From the NCBI GenBank assembly GCA_937883755.1, contig CAKZYA010000049.1:27865-91864 (forward strand): a stretch of DNA of 64,000 nucleotides, read 5' to 3'. Numbering within the stretch: position 1 is the first letter of the stretch; every line of letters starts with the position of its first letter. The stretch is from an uncultured Flammeovirgaceae bacterium (GTDB taxonomy: Bacteria; Bacteroidota; Bacteroidia; Cytophagales; Cyclobacteriaceae). The notes beneath the pieces are model-generated. The model was not told the DNA's origin. It searched no databases and saw nothing but the letters and a program-made list of their open reading frames with translations. Made by a program: the position numbers and the translations under genes. Positions 54,782-63,952 of the stretch are shown here, piece by piece.

Positions 54782-56113
54782 ATGAAGAGACCCAACCGAA
54801 GAACATTTATCAAGAAGTCATCAGTGGCGGTAGCGGGCGGAAGCCTAGCCTCAGTGCTGCCCATCGGAAGCCAGGCAGCTAAAATTTTCTCCGCTAATGA
54901 GAAAATCACTTTAGGAGTGATTGGCTGCAACGGTATGGGTTTTTCTGATCTGAGGGCACATTTGAATATTCCTAATGTAGAGTGTGCCGCACTGTGCGAT
55001 GTGGATGCCAATGTGCTGGAAAAACGCGCTGGTGAGGTAGAGAAAATGACGGGAACACGCCCTAAAACCTACGGCGATTACCGCAAATTACTGGAACAAC
55101 AAGATATTGATGCGGTGATCATCGGTTCTCCCGATCACTGGCATTGCTTGATGATGGTAGACGCCTGTGAAGCTGGGAAGGATGTATACGTAGAAAAACC
55201 TATCGCCAATTCCATCGAAGAATGTAACCTGATGGTGAGAGCGGGTGAACGTTACAATAAAATTGTGCAGGTTGGGCAGTGGCAACGCAGTGACGAACAC
55301 TGGGATCAAGCTTTGGCTTACGTCAATTCGGGAAAACTGGGTAAGATCAGGTTAGTAAAAGCCTGGGCCTACATGGGCTGGGTACCGCCCGTTCCGATGG
55401 TGCCAGATCTTGACGAACCACCGACTGGAGTGGATTACAATATGTGGCTTGGTCCGGCACCTAATCGTCCGTTCAATAAAAATCGTTTCCATTTTAACTT
55501 TCGGTGGTTTTGGGATTATGCTGGAGGCTTGATGACGGACTGGGGAGTGCATCTAATTGATATGGTTTTGGCCGGAATGAATGCTACCGCCCCTAAGTCA
55601 GTGATCGCATCAGGAGGTAAGCTTGCTTACCCCGACGATGCTCAGGAAACGCCGGACACTATGCAAGCAGTCTACGAATTTGAAGACTTCTCCATGCTTT
55701 GGGAACACGCGATGGGCATTGACCTAGGGCCCTACGGTCGAGGACACGGCGTAGCTTTTATTGGAAACTTAGGCACTTTAGTGGTAGATCGTAGCAAGTG
55801 GGAAATAATTCCTGAAACTGAAGATGGGAAATATAAGATGGAGGCTTTACCAACTCAGAATCGCCGCGGCCCAAGTGGATTAGATAAGCATGCAGTAGAT
55901 TTTATTGAAAGCATCAAGACTAGGGAAAAACCTGTTTGTAGTATTGAAGTGGGTCGCTTGGCAGCGGTTAATGCCCAACTAGGCAATGTGGCCTTTAAGA
56001 CTGGACGCAAAGTTTACTGGAACGAAGAACAGGGTCAATTTGAGGATGATGCCGAAGCCAACACCCTTCTAAAAGCAGCGTATCACGGAAAGTGGAAGCT
56101 GCCTTCGGTTTAA
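54782..56113 (+). CDS. Tat-exported Gfo/Idh/MocA-family oxidoreductase
   Basis: A 443-residue enzyme starting at 'MKRPNRRTFIKKSSVAVAGG', a twin-arginine signal. 39 further open codons upstream show no conserved feature. The Rossmann core is 'ITLGVIGCNGMGFSDLRAH', the conserved 'VYVEKPIANSIEECN' and 'MTDWGVHLIDMVLAGM' with the active-site histidine follow. Tat export means it folds with its bound NAD(P) before transport to the periplasm. Followed after 33 bases by the DUF1080 gene. Confidence 0.92.
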   Translation: MKRPNRRTFIKKSSVAVAGGSLASVLPIGSQAAKIFSANEKITLGVIGCNGMGFSDLRAHLNIPNVECAALCDVDANVLEKRAGEVEKMTGTRPKTYGDYRKLLEQQDIDAVIIGSPDHWHCLMMVDACEAGKDVYVEKPIANSIEECNLMVRAGERYNKIVQVGQWQRSDEHWDQALAYVNSGKLGKIRLVKAWAYMGWVPPVPMVPDLDEPPTGVDYNMWLGPAPNRPFNKNRFHFNFRWFWDYAGGLMTDWGVHLIDMVLAGMNATAPKSVIASGGKLAYPDDAQETPDTMQAVYEFEDFSMLWEHAMGIDLGPYGRGHGVAFIGNLGTLVVDRSKWEIIPETEDGKYKMEALPTQNRRGPSGLDKHAVDFIESIKTREKPVCSIEVGRLAAVNAQLGNVAFKTGRKVYWNEEQGQFEDDAEANTLLKAAYHGKWKLPSV

Positions 56114-56146
56114 ATGAGAATTATAATTATATAATCAACACGTTTA

Positions 56147-56905
56147 ATGGACACGAAACACATTTTAGCCAACCTACTATTCGTTTTTATCTCTACATCA
56201 CTTATCGCCCAGGAGTTTAAAAAAGCCGATGAGTACAAACCCGAAGATACCGAGTTTTGGGAGCCTGAAGTTGAGAAAGTTGATCCGGGCGAAAGCATTG
56301 CTACGCCTCCTTCCGATGCTGTGGTACTGTTTGGCGGCGATGACCTTTCTAAATGGGAAAGTGCAAATGGCGGTGATACTCAATGGACAGTAGAAGACGG
56401 TCATTTCACAGTGAAGCCAGGTACCGGAGCTATTAAAACTAAGGATAACTTTGGCAGCTTTCAATTACACATTGAGTGGCGATCGCCTCAAGAGATTGTC
56501 AGCGAAAGTCAGGGGCGAGGTAATAGTGGTATATTTTTGCAAGGTATGTATGAAGTGCAAGTACTGGACTCATATGATAACCGCACTTACGCCAATGGGC
56601 AGGCTGGAAGCATTTATAAGCAGTATCCACCGTTAGTAAATGCTATGCGCCCTCCTACCGAATGGGAGACCTACGATATCATCTATACTGAACCACAGTT
56701 TGACGAAAAAAACGGGGCACTGATTGAGCCTGGATATGTAACTGTGCTACATAACGGTGTGGTAGTACAAAACCATTCTAAGTTACAGGGTACTACGGAG
56801 TACATCGGTACACCTCAGTGGAAGGCGCACGGTGATGGACCTATCATTTTACAAGATCACAGCAATCCGGTCAGCTTCCGCAATATTTGGATTCGTGAAC
56901 TTTAG
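56147..56905 (+). CDS. Secreted DUF1080-domain protein (3-keto-disaccharide hydrolase family)
   Basis: A 252-residue protein with signal peptide ('ANLLFVFISTSLIAQ') and a concanavalin-like jelly roll: 'LFGGDDLSKWESANGG', 'WRSPQEIVSESQGRGNSGIF' and 'GMYEVQVLDSYDNRTY' are DUF1080 hallmarks. Family members hydrolyse glycosides that were first oxidised at C3 by Gfo/Idh/MocA enzymes, fitting its place 33 bases after one. It acts in the periplasm. The specific glycoside is unknown. Confidence 0.9.
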   Translation: MDTKHILANLLFVFISTSLIAQEFKKADEYKPEDTEFWEPEVEKVDPGESIATPPSDAVVLFGGDDLSKWESANGGDTQWTVEDGHFTVKPGTGAIKTKDNFGSFQLHIEWRSPQEIVSESQGRGNSGIFLQGMYEVQVLDSYDNRTYANGQAGSIYKQYPPLVNAMRPPTEWETYDIIYTEPQFDEKNGALIEPGYVTVLHNGVVVQNHSKLQGTTEYIGTPQWKAHGDGPIILQDHSNPVSFRNIWIREL

Positions 56906-57079
56906 TACTTTTTTGGTGTCATTGTGTTAGCGTGTTCGAGGTTTTAGGTTATCTTAATAGGTGTACATATAGCTTAAAAACCCAAAACGTGAAAACCATA
57001 ACATCGCGTGGCATCGGATGGTCGATATTGGGTTACCCCGGTAACTGCACAAATACTACAATACTCTAACACTGAAGTG

Positions 57080-57460
57080 ATGCTATACAAAATCGTTAAT
57101 GTACTTCTAACGCTGCTCTTTGCGCTATTTGCTTATTTTCAGTTAAATGACCCAGACGCAATTACTTGGGCGTTTCTCTATGGGTTTGTAGCTATTATGA
57201 TCGGGATGGCAACATTCAACCGTTTCAATTTAGCTTTTCTTATCCCAGGCATCTCTATTTTCACCTTGTACTTCTTTTATCTCACACCTAGCATTCTCGA
57301 CTGGATAGTCAGCGATGATAGTCTGGTGGGAGTGGAAATGACCGATGATAAACCTTACATTGAGCGAACCCGTGAAGCGTTTGGTTTACTAATGGGATTA
57401 GTAGTTTTGCTGTTCGTATTGTTTCAGCAAACGACACGAAAAAAGAAAGTATTACAATAG
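57080..57460 (+). CDS. TMEM220-family membrane protein
   Basis: A 126-residue protein from the ATG giving 'MLYKIVNVLLTLLFALFAYF'. It has the TMEM220 hallmark 'FQLNDPDAITWAFLYG' after the first helix and three more hydrophobic segments. Role unknown in bacteria and animals. The desaturase gene begins 13 bases later. Confidence 0.85.
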   Translation: MLYKIVNVLLTLLFALFAYFQLNDPDAITWAFLYGFVAIMIGMATFNRFNLAFLIPGISIFTLYFFYLTPSILDWIVSDDSLVGVEMTDDKPYIERTREAFGLLMGLVVLLFVLFQQTTRKKKVLQ

Positions 57461-57473
57461 TATACTGATAAAT

Positions 57474-58946
57474 ATGGGCAAGCGAGTAGGCATTGTGGGC
57501 GCAGGTATTGCTGGGATAGCTTCGGCTATCCGGTTAGCCAATAAAGGCTATTTAGTTGATGTATACGAGGCAAATGCTTACCCAGGAGGCAAGCTAAGTG
57601 AGATTAAGGTGGATGGGTATCGATTTGATGCTGGCCCCTCTTTATTTACGTTGCCCGAGTTAGTAGAAGAACTGTTCACCCTTTCGGGCGAGCAGGTCAA
57701 AGATCATTTTGAATATCAACGCCTTCCCGTTACTTGTCACTACTTTTATGAAGACGATACTTTTCTAAGGGCGTATGCCGATCGGAAAAAGTTTTTGGAA
57801 GAAGTAACTCAAAAAACGGACGAACCACCGGAGACTATTCAGGCGGCTCTTGATCGTAGTGCTCATTTATATGACACGCTTTCAGATTTGTTTATGAAGC
57901 GATCGTTGCACCGCTGGCAAACCTTTGTGAATCACAAGGCAATGAAAGCTTACGGTAAATTGCATCGGCTGGATTTCTTCCGAAGTATGCACCAGGCGAA
58001 CGAGCAGCAGTTTCAGGACGAACGGGTAGTACAATTGTTCAATCGTTACGCTACTTATAATGGCTCTGACCCGTACCAGGCTCCTGCCACCATGAATATT
58101 ATTCCTCATCTGGAATTTAACATTGGAGCCTATTTTCCAACCCAAGGAATGTACTCTATTACCCAAAGCCTGTATCAATTAGCGCAGCGGCAGAAAGTAC
58201 AGTTTCATTTTCAGTCCAAGGTAGAAGAAATTGCATCAGACACATCAGGCGTAAAAGGGCTGAAGGTGAATGGTGAAGCTAGGACTTACGATTTAATAGT
58301 GAGCAATATGGATGTGGTGAATACCTATCGGAAATTGCTCCCCAACAGTAAACCGCCTACCCGATTACTCAATCAACCCAAATCTAGTTCAGCACTTATT
58401 TTTTACTGGGGGGTCAAGCACACATTTCCCCAACTAGACTTGCACAATATCTTTTTTAGTAAAGATTACCAGCAGGAATTTGAGCATATTTTCCAGAAGA
58501 AAACGATCTACCACGACCCAACCGTCTACGTTAATATTACTGCCAAGTACAAGCCTGACGATGCTCCGCCTAATTGTGAGAACTGGTTTACGATGATTAA
58601 CGTCCCGAATAATACAGGGCAAGATTGGGATGAATTAATTGACCAAGCTCGTCAGAGTATCATCAATAAACTAAGCCGACTTCTAGATACCGATTTAAGC
58701 TCAAAAATAGTTTGTGAAGATATTCTCGATCCTCGGACGATTGAGAGCCGGACCTCTTCGTCACAAGGGGCTTTATACGGGAATAGCTCCAATAACCGCT
58801 ACGCCGCTTTTTTGCGACACGCTAATTTCAGTCGGAAAATTAAAGGATTGTATTTTTGCGGTGGCAGCGTACACCCCGGGGGTGGGATTCCACTAAGCTT
58901 GCTTTCCGCCAAAATTGCGGTTGATCAGATAATGACTGATGAGTAG
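57474..58946 (+). CDS. Carotenoid desaturase (CrtD/CrtI family)
   Basis: A 490-residue flavoprotein. The FAD site 'VGIVGAGIAGIASAIRLA' is at the N-terminus, followed by 'EANAYPGGKLSEIKVDGYRF', and the C-terminal signature 'GLYFCGGSVHPGGGIPLSLL' is diagnostic of bacterial carotenoid desaturases. 'LIFYWGVKHTFPQLDLHN' fits the CrtD (1-hydroxycarotenoid 3,4-desaturase) branch best, but CrtI-type phytoene desaturation cannot be excluded. No other carotenoid genes are in the window. Its last codons and stop overlap an inverted repeat. Confidence 0.88.
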   Translation: MGKRVGIVGAGIAGIASAIRLANKGYLVDVYEANAYPGGKLSEIKVDGYRFDAGPSLFTLPELVEELFTLSGEQVKDHFEYQRLPVTCHYFYEDDTFLRAYADRKKFLEEVTQKTDEPPETIQAALDRSAHLYDTLSDLFMKRSLHRWQTFVNHKAMKAYGKLHRLDFFRSMHQANEQQFQDERVVQLFNRYATYNGSDPYQAPATMNIIPHLEFNIGAYFPTQGMYSITQSLYQLAQRQKVQFHFQSKVEEIASDTSGVKGLKVNGEARTYDLIVSNMDVVNTYRKLLPNSKPPTRLLNQPKSSSALIFYWGVKHTFPQLDLHNIFFSKDYQQEFEHIFQKKTIYHDPTVYVNITAKYKPDDAPPNCENWFTMINVPNNTGQDWDELIDQARQSIINKLSRLLDTDLSSKIVCEDILDPRTIESRTSSSQGALYGNSSNNRYAAFLRHANFSRKIKGLYFCGGSVHPGGGIPLSLLSAKIAVDQIMTDE

Positions 58947-58993
58947 TGACTGATGACTAATGAGCTGTGACTAATCATTACTCATCAGTCATT
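58931..58993. repeat. Inverted repeat overlapping the desaturase stop codon
   Basis: A perfect 15-base arm AATGACTGATGAGTA (58931-58945) is mirrored by TACTCATCAGTCATT (58979-58993). The left arm includes the final codons and stop of the desaturase gene; the right arm lies just before the stop of the convergent transglycosylase gene. It probably serves as a shared terminator and belongs to the TCATTACTCATCA family seen near 8.44 kb. Confidence 0.65.
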
Positions 58994-58997
58994 GATT

Positions 58998-60524
58998 TCA
59001 AGTTTTAATCGTGGCCATAGCAGAGTCTTCGCCCACCAGTTGCTTATATCGTTCGTAGCGGGTCAGAATTTCCCGTACATAATTTACGGGTTCGGCTCCA
59101 CGAACATAGCCGGATTTTACTACTGGATCATTGTAATACTCTGATTTAGATTTCAGCAGCAAATACTTAGAAACGCTACTCCAACTTTCGGGGTCTTCAC
59201 CATTTTTACGAGCCAGGCGTCGGGCATCCAACACATGGCCTTGCCCAGCGTTGTAAGATGCTAGCACAAACTTAATGCGTTCTTTATTATTGGGTACATA
59301 CTTTTCCCAGATTTTATCCAGCCATTTCATATATGCCACTGCAGCTTGTAAGCTCTGTTGAGGACTAAGCATATTAGTAACCCCGTACATCTCACCCGTA
59401 GCGGGCATTAGTTGCATCAATCCAACGGCTCCCGCCCACGATTTAGCCGTAGCATCGAATCGAGATTCTTGGTACGCTTGAGCCGCTAGCAATCGCCAGT
59501 CCCAGTTCAGGCTATCGGCAGCTTGCTTAATAGCCTCGTCGTAAGGAGATATTGTACTACCAGTAAGTGAAGAGTAATCGCTGCGCACCCGGCGTAAGGT
59601 GGCTTTGGGGCTTTTGTAGTATTTGTTATAAATCACATAGTAATCAGCTTCCTGCTTCATCCCCTTGATCCAGCCGTTCACCGCCTCCAGTAATTCGGGG
59701 GCGTTGGTACGGGCAGCCCAGGCAATTTTCTGCGGAAAGCTGATGGGGGTATTGACATCAATGATAGGGTAGTAAGTAGCATTAACCAGGGCTAAATCCT
59801 CCTTAGCGACGGTAAATTCAATTTCACCGTCAGCAACCATTCGGATAAGCGTTTCGGAGTCTAGCTCCTTCTCTACAATCCTAATTTCCCCTCCAATTTC
59901 TTCGGACAAATTTTTCAATCGGGCAGTGTAAGAAGAATTAGCTGGAACCCACACCTCTTTACCGTCTAGTGCCAGTGGGTTACGAATAAGATAATCTTCA
60001 ATCTGATGACGCTTTTGCTGTCGCCAGTTGACAGGTTTTCGCTGGACAAGCACCTGTTTTACTTCATTGTGATGTTCAGTAAAGGCTAACCGCTCTTTAA
60101 ATTGAGTAGTTACAGCGATATTGTAGGCAATAATATCGCCTCTTCCTGAATTCAGCATCTGAATTGCCTCATCAATGCTACTTGTCAGTTGAATCTCAAG
60201 TGTTAGATCCAGTGCTTCAGCCAATCGGGTAAGTAACTCATATTCATAACCCATAGGCTGCCCTCGATAAATAAAATATCCAGTAGAACTATTGTTAACA
60301 ATAGCAACTAGGGTGTCACGCTCCTGTATCCGGTCTAAGTCTAACTCAACCGGTGCAGAGTCTTTTTCGCTAGCCTCGGTTTGTTGCATTACAGTTCCGT
60401 CTTCTTGGCAACCAAAAACGATTGACAAAAGAAGAAAGAAGACAGTAAGTCTTGAAGCCACTATGTATTTTAGAGATTTCACAGTTTTGATAACATGGAA
60501 GTAGTGTACTTTAGTTAGTATCAA
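58998..60524 (-). CDS. MltF-like membrane-bound lytic transglycosylase
   Basis: A 508-residue lipoprotein ('FFLLLSIVFGC', lipid Cys39) with two domains: a periplasmic amino-acid-binding (SBP_bac_3-like) module at about 60-300 ('GQPMGYEYELLTRLAEALD', 'GRGDIIAYNIAVTT') and a C-terminal SLT domain at about 335-490. The catalytic Glu is E353 in 'AAQAYQESRFD', followed by 'GAVGLMQLMPATG' and 'LASYNAGQGHV'. MltF cleaves peptidoglycan to 1,6-anhydro products, with the sensor domain modulating activity. The N-terminal start is uncertain; a GTG at residue 11 would also leave a full signal. Length matches the family. Confidence 0.9.
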   Translation of the reverse strand: MILTKVHYFHVIKTVKSLKYIVASRLTVFFLLLSIVFGCQEDGTVMQQTEASEKDSAPVELDLDRIQERDTLVAIVNNSSTGYFIYRGQPMGYEYELLTRLAEALDLTLEIQLTSSIDEAIQMLNSGRGDIIAYNIAVTTQFKERLAFTEHHNEVKQVLVQRKPVNWRQQKRHQIEDYLIRNPLALDGKEVWVPANSSYTARLKNLSEEIGGEIRIVEKELDSETLIRMVADGEIEFTVAKEDLALVNATYYPIIDVNTPISFPQKIAWAARTNAPELLEAVNGWIKGMKQEADYYVIYNKYYKSPKATLRRVRSDYSSLTGSTISPYDEAIKQAADSLNWDWRLLAAQAYQESRFDATAKSWAGAVGLMQLMPATGEMYGVTNMLSPQQSLQAAVAYMKWLDKIWEKYVPNNKERIKFVLASYNAGQGHVLDARRLARKNGEDPESWSSVSKYLLLKSKSEYYNDPVVKSGYVRGAEPVNYVREILTRYERYKQLVGEDSAMATIKT

Positions 60525-60769
60525 AAAACACTACTTGTGTAATCTTTCGTTGATGGAATCATTATTCTGCACCACCTTTAACTAATTGACGAATTTGTTG
60601 TATAAATCCGTAACGGTCATAAACGAAAATCATACCACTAAGGTTCAAGTTGGTTAACGATTACCAATATTTTACGGTTAATACATAAACCTTACACGCG
60701 TTATAAAATCTAAATTAAGTAATTTTTTTAATTAAAAAAATAAATTTTTGTACTATTTAACTATTACTT
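60525..60769. other. AT-rich divergent intergenic region
   Basis: A 245-base gap between divergent genes. Its right half (60690-60765) is extremely AT-rich, with TAATTTTTTTAATTAAAAAAATAAATTTTT-like runs (about 60719-60749) just upstream of the GTG at 60770, as expected for a strong promoter region. No gene or clear operator was found. Confidence 0.35.
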
Positions 60770-61405
60770 GTGCCTAATCCGCCTTTTAACGGACTATACG
60801 CTGCATTAAAAGAGTCACTGAATGCACTAAATTTTGTGGAAATACTAGCCAAGAGGCAGTTTCAACGAGCTAACAGTAGTGGATACAGTAGTGTAGTACT
60901 GTCAGTTGCTGGTCGTGAACCTACAGAAATAGAAGTTTTTTTAGGTATCAGAATCAATTTGGTAGAAGAACTAGTCTATCAGTTTACCAATGGACTAAGG
61001 GATTATGGCCCGTTTAGCACCACATTACTGGTGTCCGGGCGGAAAGTAGCACCTGAGTTTCCCTACTTCTATCGTTTAGCAAAGGAAGCGGATGTCCATG
61101 CCACCAAGCAGCAGATTTTATCTTTTTTGCATCAATACGGATTTCCCTTCTTAGATAAGCATCAGTCAGCAAAATCGTTAGACGCGTTGTATAATCAAGA
61201 GGTAGCCCAAAAGTCATTCTATGTAATTAATGAGTTTCATCGGGCGTTACGGGGTATTATCTTAGCCAAGCTTGCCAAAAGACCCAACTGGGAAGAATTA
61301 GTAGAGCAGTACCGAGTAAAATTACAGAAGAAGGCACTTCCTGAAGTACAAATGCAGAATTACGAGCAGCTAGTTAACTTTTTGAAGTACCACTCATTTA
61401 GCTAA
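60770..61405 (+). CDS. Conserved-looking hypothetical protein
   Basis: A 211-residue soluble protein starting at GTG ('[18 protein letters not shown]'). It has no signal, membrane helix or recognised motif. It has mixed alpha/beta first half ('[20 protein letters not shown]') and a helical second half ending '[13 protein letters not shown]'. Its end overlaps the convergent trmD by 12 bases. Function unknown. Confidence 0.6.
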   Translation: MPNPPFNGLYAALKESLNALNFVEILAKRQFQRANSSGYSSVVLSVAGREPTEIEVFLGIRINLVEELVYQFTNGLRDYGPFSTTLLVSGRKVAPEFPYFYRLAKEADVHATKQQILSFLHQYGFPFLDKHQSAKSLDALYNQEVAQKSFYVINEFHRALRGIILAKLAKRPNWEELVEQYRVKLQKKALPEVQMQNYEQLVNFLKYHSFS

Positions 61406-62071
61406 CAAGCCTGGGCGACGCTTGTGTGTGCGGGCTACTGATTGTTCTTCTCGCCACTCGTCAATAAGCTTTTGGTTGCCCGAAAGTAGCACGTTTGGTA
61501 CCGACCAGCCGTTAAACTCAGCCGGGCGAGTATAGACCGGGGGAGCAATTAGATCATCCTGGAAGGAATCAGATAAAGCCGAAGTCTCATTCGATAAAAC
61601 TCCCGGAACTAGCCGAATGATAGAATCCGCTAGTACCGCTGCCGCTAATTCGCCACCGGAGAGCACATAATCGCCAATGCTAATCTCGCGGGTTACCAGG
61701 TGCTCCCGAACCCGCTCGTCAACTCCTTTATAGTGTCCGCACAAAATGATGATGTTTTCTTGTAATGAAAGCTGATTTGCCATTCGCTGATTGAGCAATT
61801 CGCCATCGGGGCTCATGTAAATAATCTCATTGTACTGCCGATGAGATTGTAAGTTTTCAATACAACGAACAATCGGCTCAATCATCAGCACCATACCCGC
61901 TCCTCCTCCGAAGGCATAATCATCTACCTGCCTGTGTTTGTTCACCGCGTACTCGCGTAAATTATGTACCTGCACCTGCACAATGCCCTTGTCTTGTGCC
62001 CGCTGAAGAATAGAGTGAGAAAACGGACTTTCTAATAATGCTGGAACGCAACTAATAATATCGATCTGCAT
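61394..62071 (-). CDS. trmD: tRNA (guanosine(37)-N1)-methyltransferase
   Basis: A 225-residue SPOUT methyltransferase starting at '[20 protein letters not shown]'; an open extension of 32 residues upstream is not conserved in the family. TrmD methylates G37 of tRNAs to keep the reading frame. Motifs are '[18 protein letters not shown]', '[17 protein letters not shown]' and the knot segment '[19 protein letters not shown]'. Length is typical. Its usual rimM/rplS neighbours are absent. Confidence 0.95.
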   Translation of the reverse strand: MQIDIISCVPALLESPFSHSILQRAQDKGIVQVQVHNLREYAVNKHRQVDDYAFGGGAGMVLMIEPIVRCIENLQSHRQYNEIIYMSPDGELLNQRMANQLSLQENIIILCGHYKGVDERVREHLVTREISIGDYVLSGGELAAAVLADSIIRLVPGVLSNETSALSDSFQDDLIAPPVYTRPAEFNGWSVPNVLLSGNQKLIDEWREEQSVARTHKRRPGLLAK

Positions 62072-62149
62072 AGCTTCGTATTTTGATGATAAAGGTAAAA
62101 ATGAGAACGAATTGTTCATAACCTGCCAATGATCGAGTACTTTTGGGCT

Positions 62150-62235
62150 ATGTGTTCGGATGTTCAAGTGTTCCTGTGCTATCTACATTTTTTCTCCACA
62201 CTTGAATACCTTAACACATTAACACTCTAACACAA
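62150..62235. repeat. Intergenic GTGTTC/AACAC repeat tract (octamer family)
   Basis: Upstream of tpiA, GTGTTCGGATGTTCAAGTGTT is followed by CACACTTGAATACCTTAACAC and ACTCTAACACAAC. The two halves are partly complementary (CAAGTGT vs ACACTTG), so a hairpin is possible. Confidence 0.5.
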
Positions 62236-62244
62236 CTTAGTACT

Positions 62245-63003
62245 ATGAGAAAAAAAATTATTGCTGGAAACTGGAAAATGAATCAGACACTGGAAGAGGG
62301 AAAAATATTAACCTCAGAGGTAGTCAATATGGGAAAAGATGAACTACGAGACGATGTGCAGGTAGTACTTTGCGCCCCTTTCGTTCATCTTACTACACTA
62401 CAGGCTATGCTAACTGATTCAAGTATTGCTCTAGGGGCACAGAATTGCAGTAATCATGCTTCGGGGGCGTATACTGGCGAAATTTCGGTAGCTATGCTTA
62501 AGTCAGTAGGAACCGAATACGTGATTTTGGGGCATAGCGAAAGGCGGGAATATTTTGGCGAAATGGATTCACTACTGGCTGAGAAGATTGATATTACGCT
62601 TGAACATAGTCTCACCCCCATTTTCTGTTGCGGCGAGCCACTGGTAGTACGAGAGAAAGATGAACAGCTAGCGTATGTGCAGAGCCAGATCGAGAAAAGT
62701 TTGTTTCACCTGAGTGCTGAGGACTTTAGTAAGATTGTAATTGCCTATGAACCTATTTGGGCGATTGGTACAGGTAAAACTGCCACTTCTGACCAAGCCC
62801 AGGAAATGCATGCTGCTATCCGAAAGCAGATTACCGATCAGTATGGCGAAGAAGTAGCTAACGGTATTTCTATCCTTTACGGCGGAAGTATGAAGCCAGG
62901 TAATGCTGAAGAACTACTGTCTTGCCTGGATGTAGACGGTGGACTAATTGGTGGTGCCTCACTCAAGTCACGCGACTTCGTAGATATTGCTAAGTCGTTT
63001 TAA
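62245..63003 (+). CDS. tpiA: Triosephosphate isomerase
   Basis: A 252-residue TIM-barrel enzyme interconverting dihydroxyacetone phosphate and glyceraldehyde-3-phosphate. Active-site residues are K11 ('AGNWKMN'), H97 ('ILGHSERREYF') and E169 ('IAYEPIWAIGTGKTA'); the phosphate loop is 'ILYGGSMKPGNA'. Length and start are standard. Confidence 0.97.
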   Translation: MRKKIIAGNWKMNQTLEEGKILTSEVVNMGKDELRDDVQVVLCAPFVHLTTLQAMLTDSSIALGAQNCSNHASGAYTGEISVAMLKSVGTEYVILGHSERREYFGEMDSLLAEKIDITLEHSLTPIFCCGEPLVVREKDEQLAYVQSQIEKSLFHLSAEDFSKIVIAYEPIWAIGTGKTATSDQAQEMHAAIRKQITDQYGEEVANGISILYGGSMKPGNAEELLSCLDVDGGLIGGASLKSRDFVDIAKSF

Positions 63004-63008
63004 TCATC

Positions 63009-63062
63009 GTGTTCAGGTATTCAAGTGTTCGTGAATACCTGGATACTTGAATACCTGAACAC
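63009..63062. repeat. Inverted repeat of the octamer family between tpiA and prmA
   Basis: A perfect 18-base arm GTGTTCAGGTATTCAAGT (63009-63026) is mirrored at 63045-63062 across an 18-base spacer. It starts 6 bases after the tpiA stop and ends 9 bases before the prmA start codon, so it could end tpiA transcription or fold in a shared mRNA. Confidence 0.7.
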
Positions 63063-63070
63063 ATCGAATC

Positions 63071-63895
63071 TTGAAACAATACATCACGGTGGAAATCACT
63101 TGCCCGGAACCCCTGCGGGAAATACTCATGGCTGAACTGGGTGAGGCGGCTTACGACTCTTTTCTGGAAACTGAAGCGGGACTGGCGGCCTACATAGAAC
63201 AAGAACAGTTTGATCAGAAGCAGTTAGAAGAGATATTAACACGATACAATCTTTCTACATCCGATTATAGTGTACAAACGGTAGAGGAAAAAAACTGGAA
63301 TGTAGAGTGGGAAAAACACTTTGATCCCATTGTAGTAGAAGAATGCTGTCTAGTGAGAGCGACCTTTCACCAGATTGATAAAAGGTACCCTTACGAAATC
63401 ATTATTGATCCTAAAATGGCCTTCGGAACAGGTCACCACGCTACTACCTACCTCATGTTACAGTGGCAACTGGAATTAGATCAGCAAAACCAGATAGTGA
63501 TTGATGCCGGGTGCGGAACCGGAGTGCTCGCCATTATGGCTAAAAAAAGAGGGGCAACCCAAATTACTGCTTTTGATAATAATGAATGGGCTGTAGATAA
63601 CAGTCAGGAAAATTTTGATTTAAATAACTGCGACGATATTCGGCTATTCTTGGGAACAATTCAAGACCTAGATGCAACGATGAAAGCAGACTTGCTATTA
63701 GTCAATATCAATCGTAATGTGTTACTAGAAGAAATGGACTTCTATGCCCAGCGACTTGCCTCCGGTGGTAAGTTACTACTCAGTGGGTTTTTGGAAGTTG
63801 ACCAGACTTTGATTGAGCAAAAAGCTAAGGAAGTTGGATTGCGGCCCAAAGGGGTTAAGTATCACAATGGCTGGGTGGCCCTGCTGCTTGGTTAG
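63071..63895 (+). CDS. prmA: Ribosomal protein L11 methyltransferase
   Basis: A 274-residue protein starting at a TTG ('MKQYITVEITCPEPLRE'). An N-terminal recognition domain is followed by the class-I SAM fold: 'FGTGHHATTYLMLQWQ', SAM loop 'IDAGCGTGVLAIMAKKRG' and 'LLVNINRNVLLEEM' with the N-x-x motif. It trimethylates ribosomal protein L11. Follows tpiA on the same strand. Confidence 0.93.
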   Translation: MKQYITVEITCPEPLREILMAELGEAAYDSFLETEAGLAAYIEQEQFDQKQLEEILTRYNLSTSDYSVQTVEEKNWNVEWEKHFDPIVVEECCLVRATFHQIDKRYPYEIIIDPKMAFGTGHHATTYLMLQWQLELDQQNQIVIDAGCGTGVLAIMAKKRGATQITAFDNNEWAVDNSQENFDLNNCDDIRLFLGTIQDLDATMKADLLLVNINRNVLLEEMDFYAQRLASGGKLLLSGFLEVDQTLIEQKAKEVGLRPKGVKYHNGWVALLLG

Positions 63896-63952
63896 TGTTA
63901 AAGTGTTATTGTATTTATGCTCTTTAGTTTAGGATTTACAGTTTCATAATTT

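Noticed and set aside
57474..58946. Carotenoid biosynthetic cluster
   Set aside because: Only one desaturase gene is present; no crtB, crtY, crtZ or isoprenoid genes lie near it.
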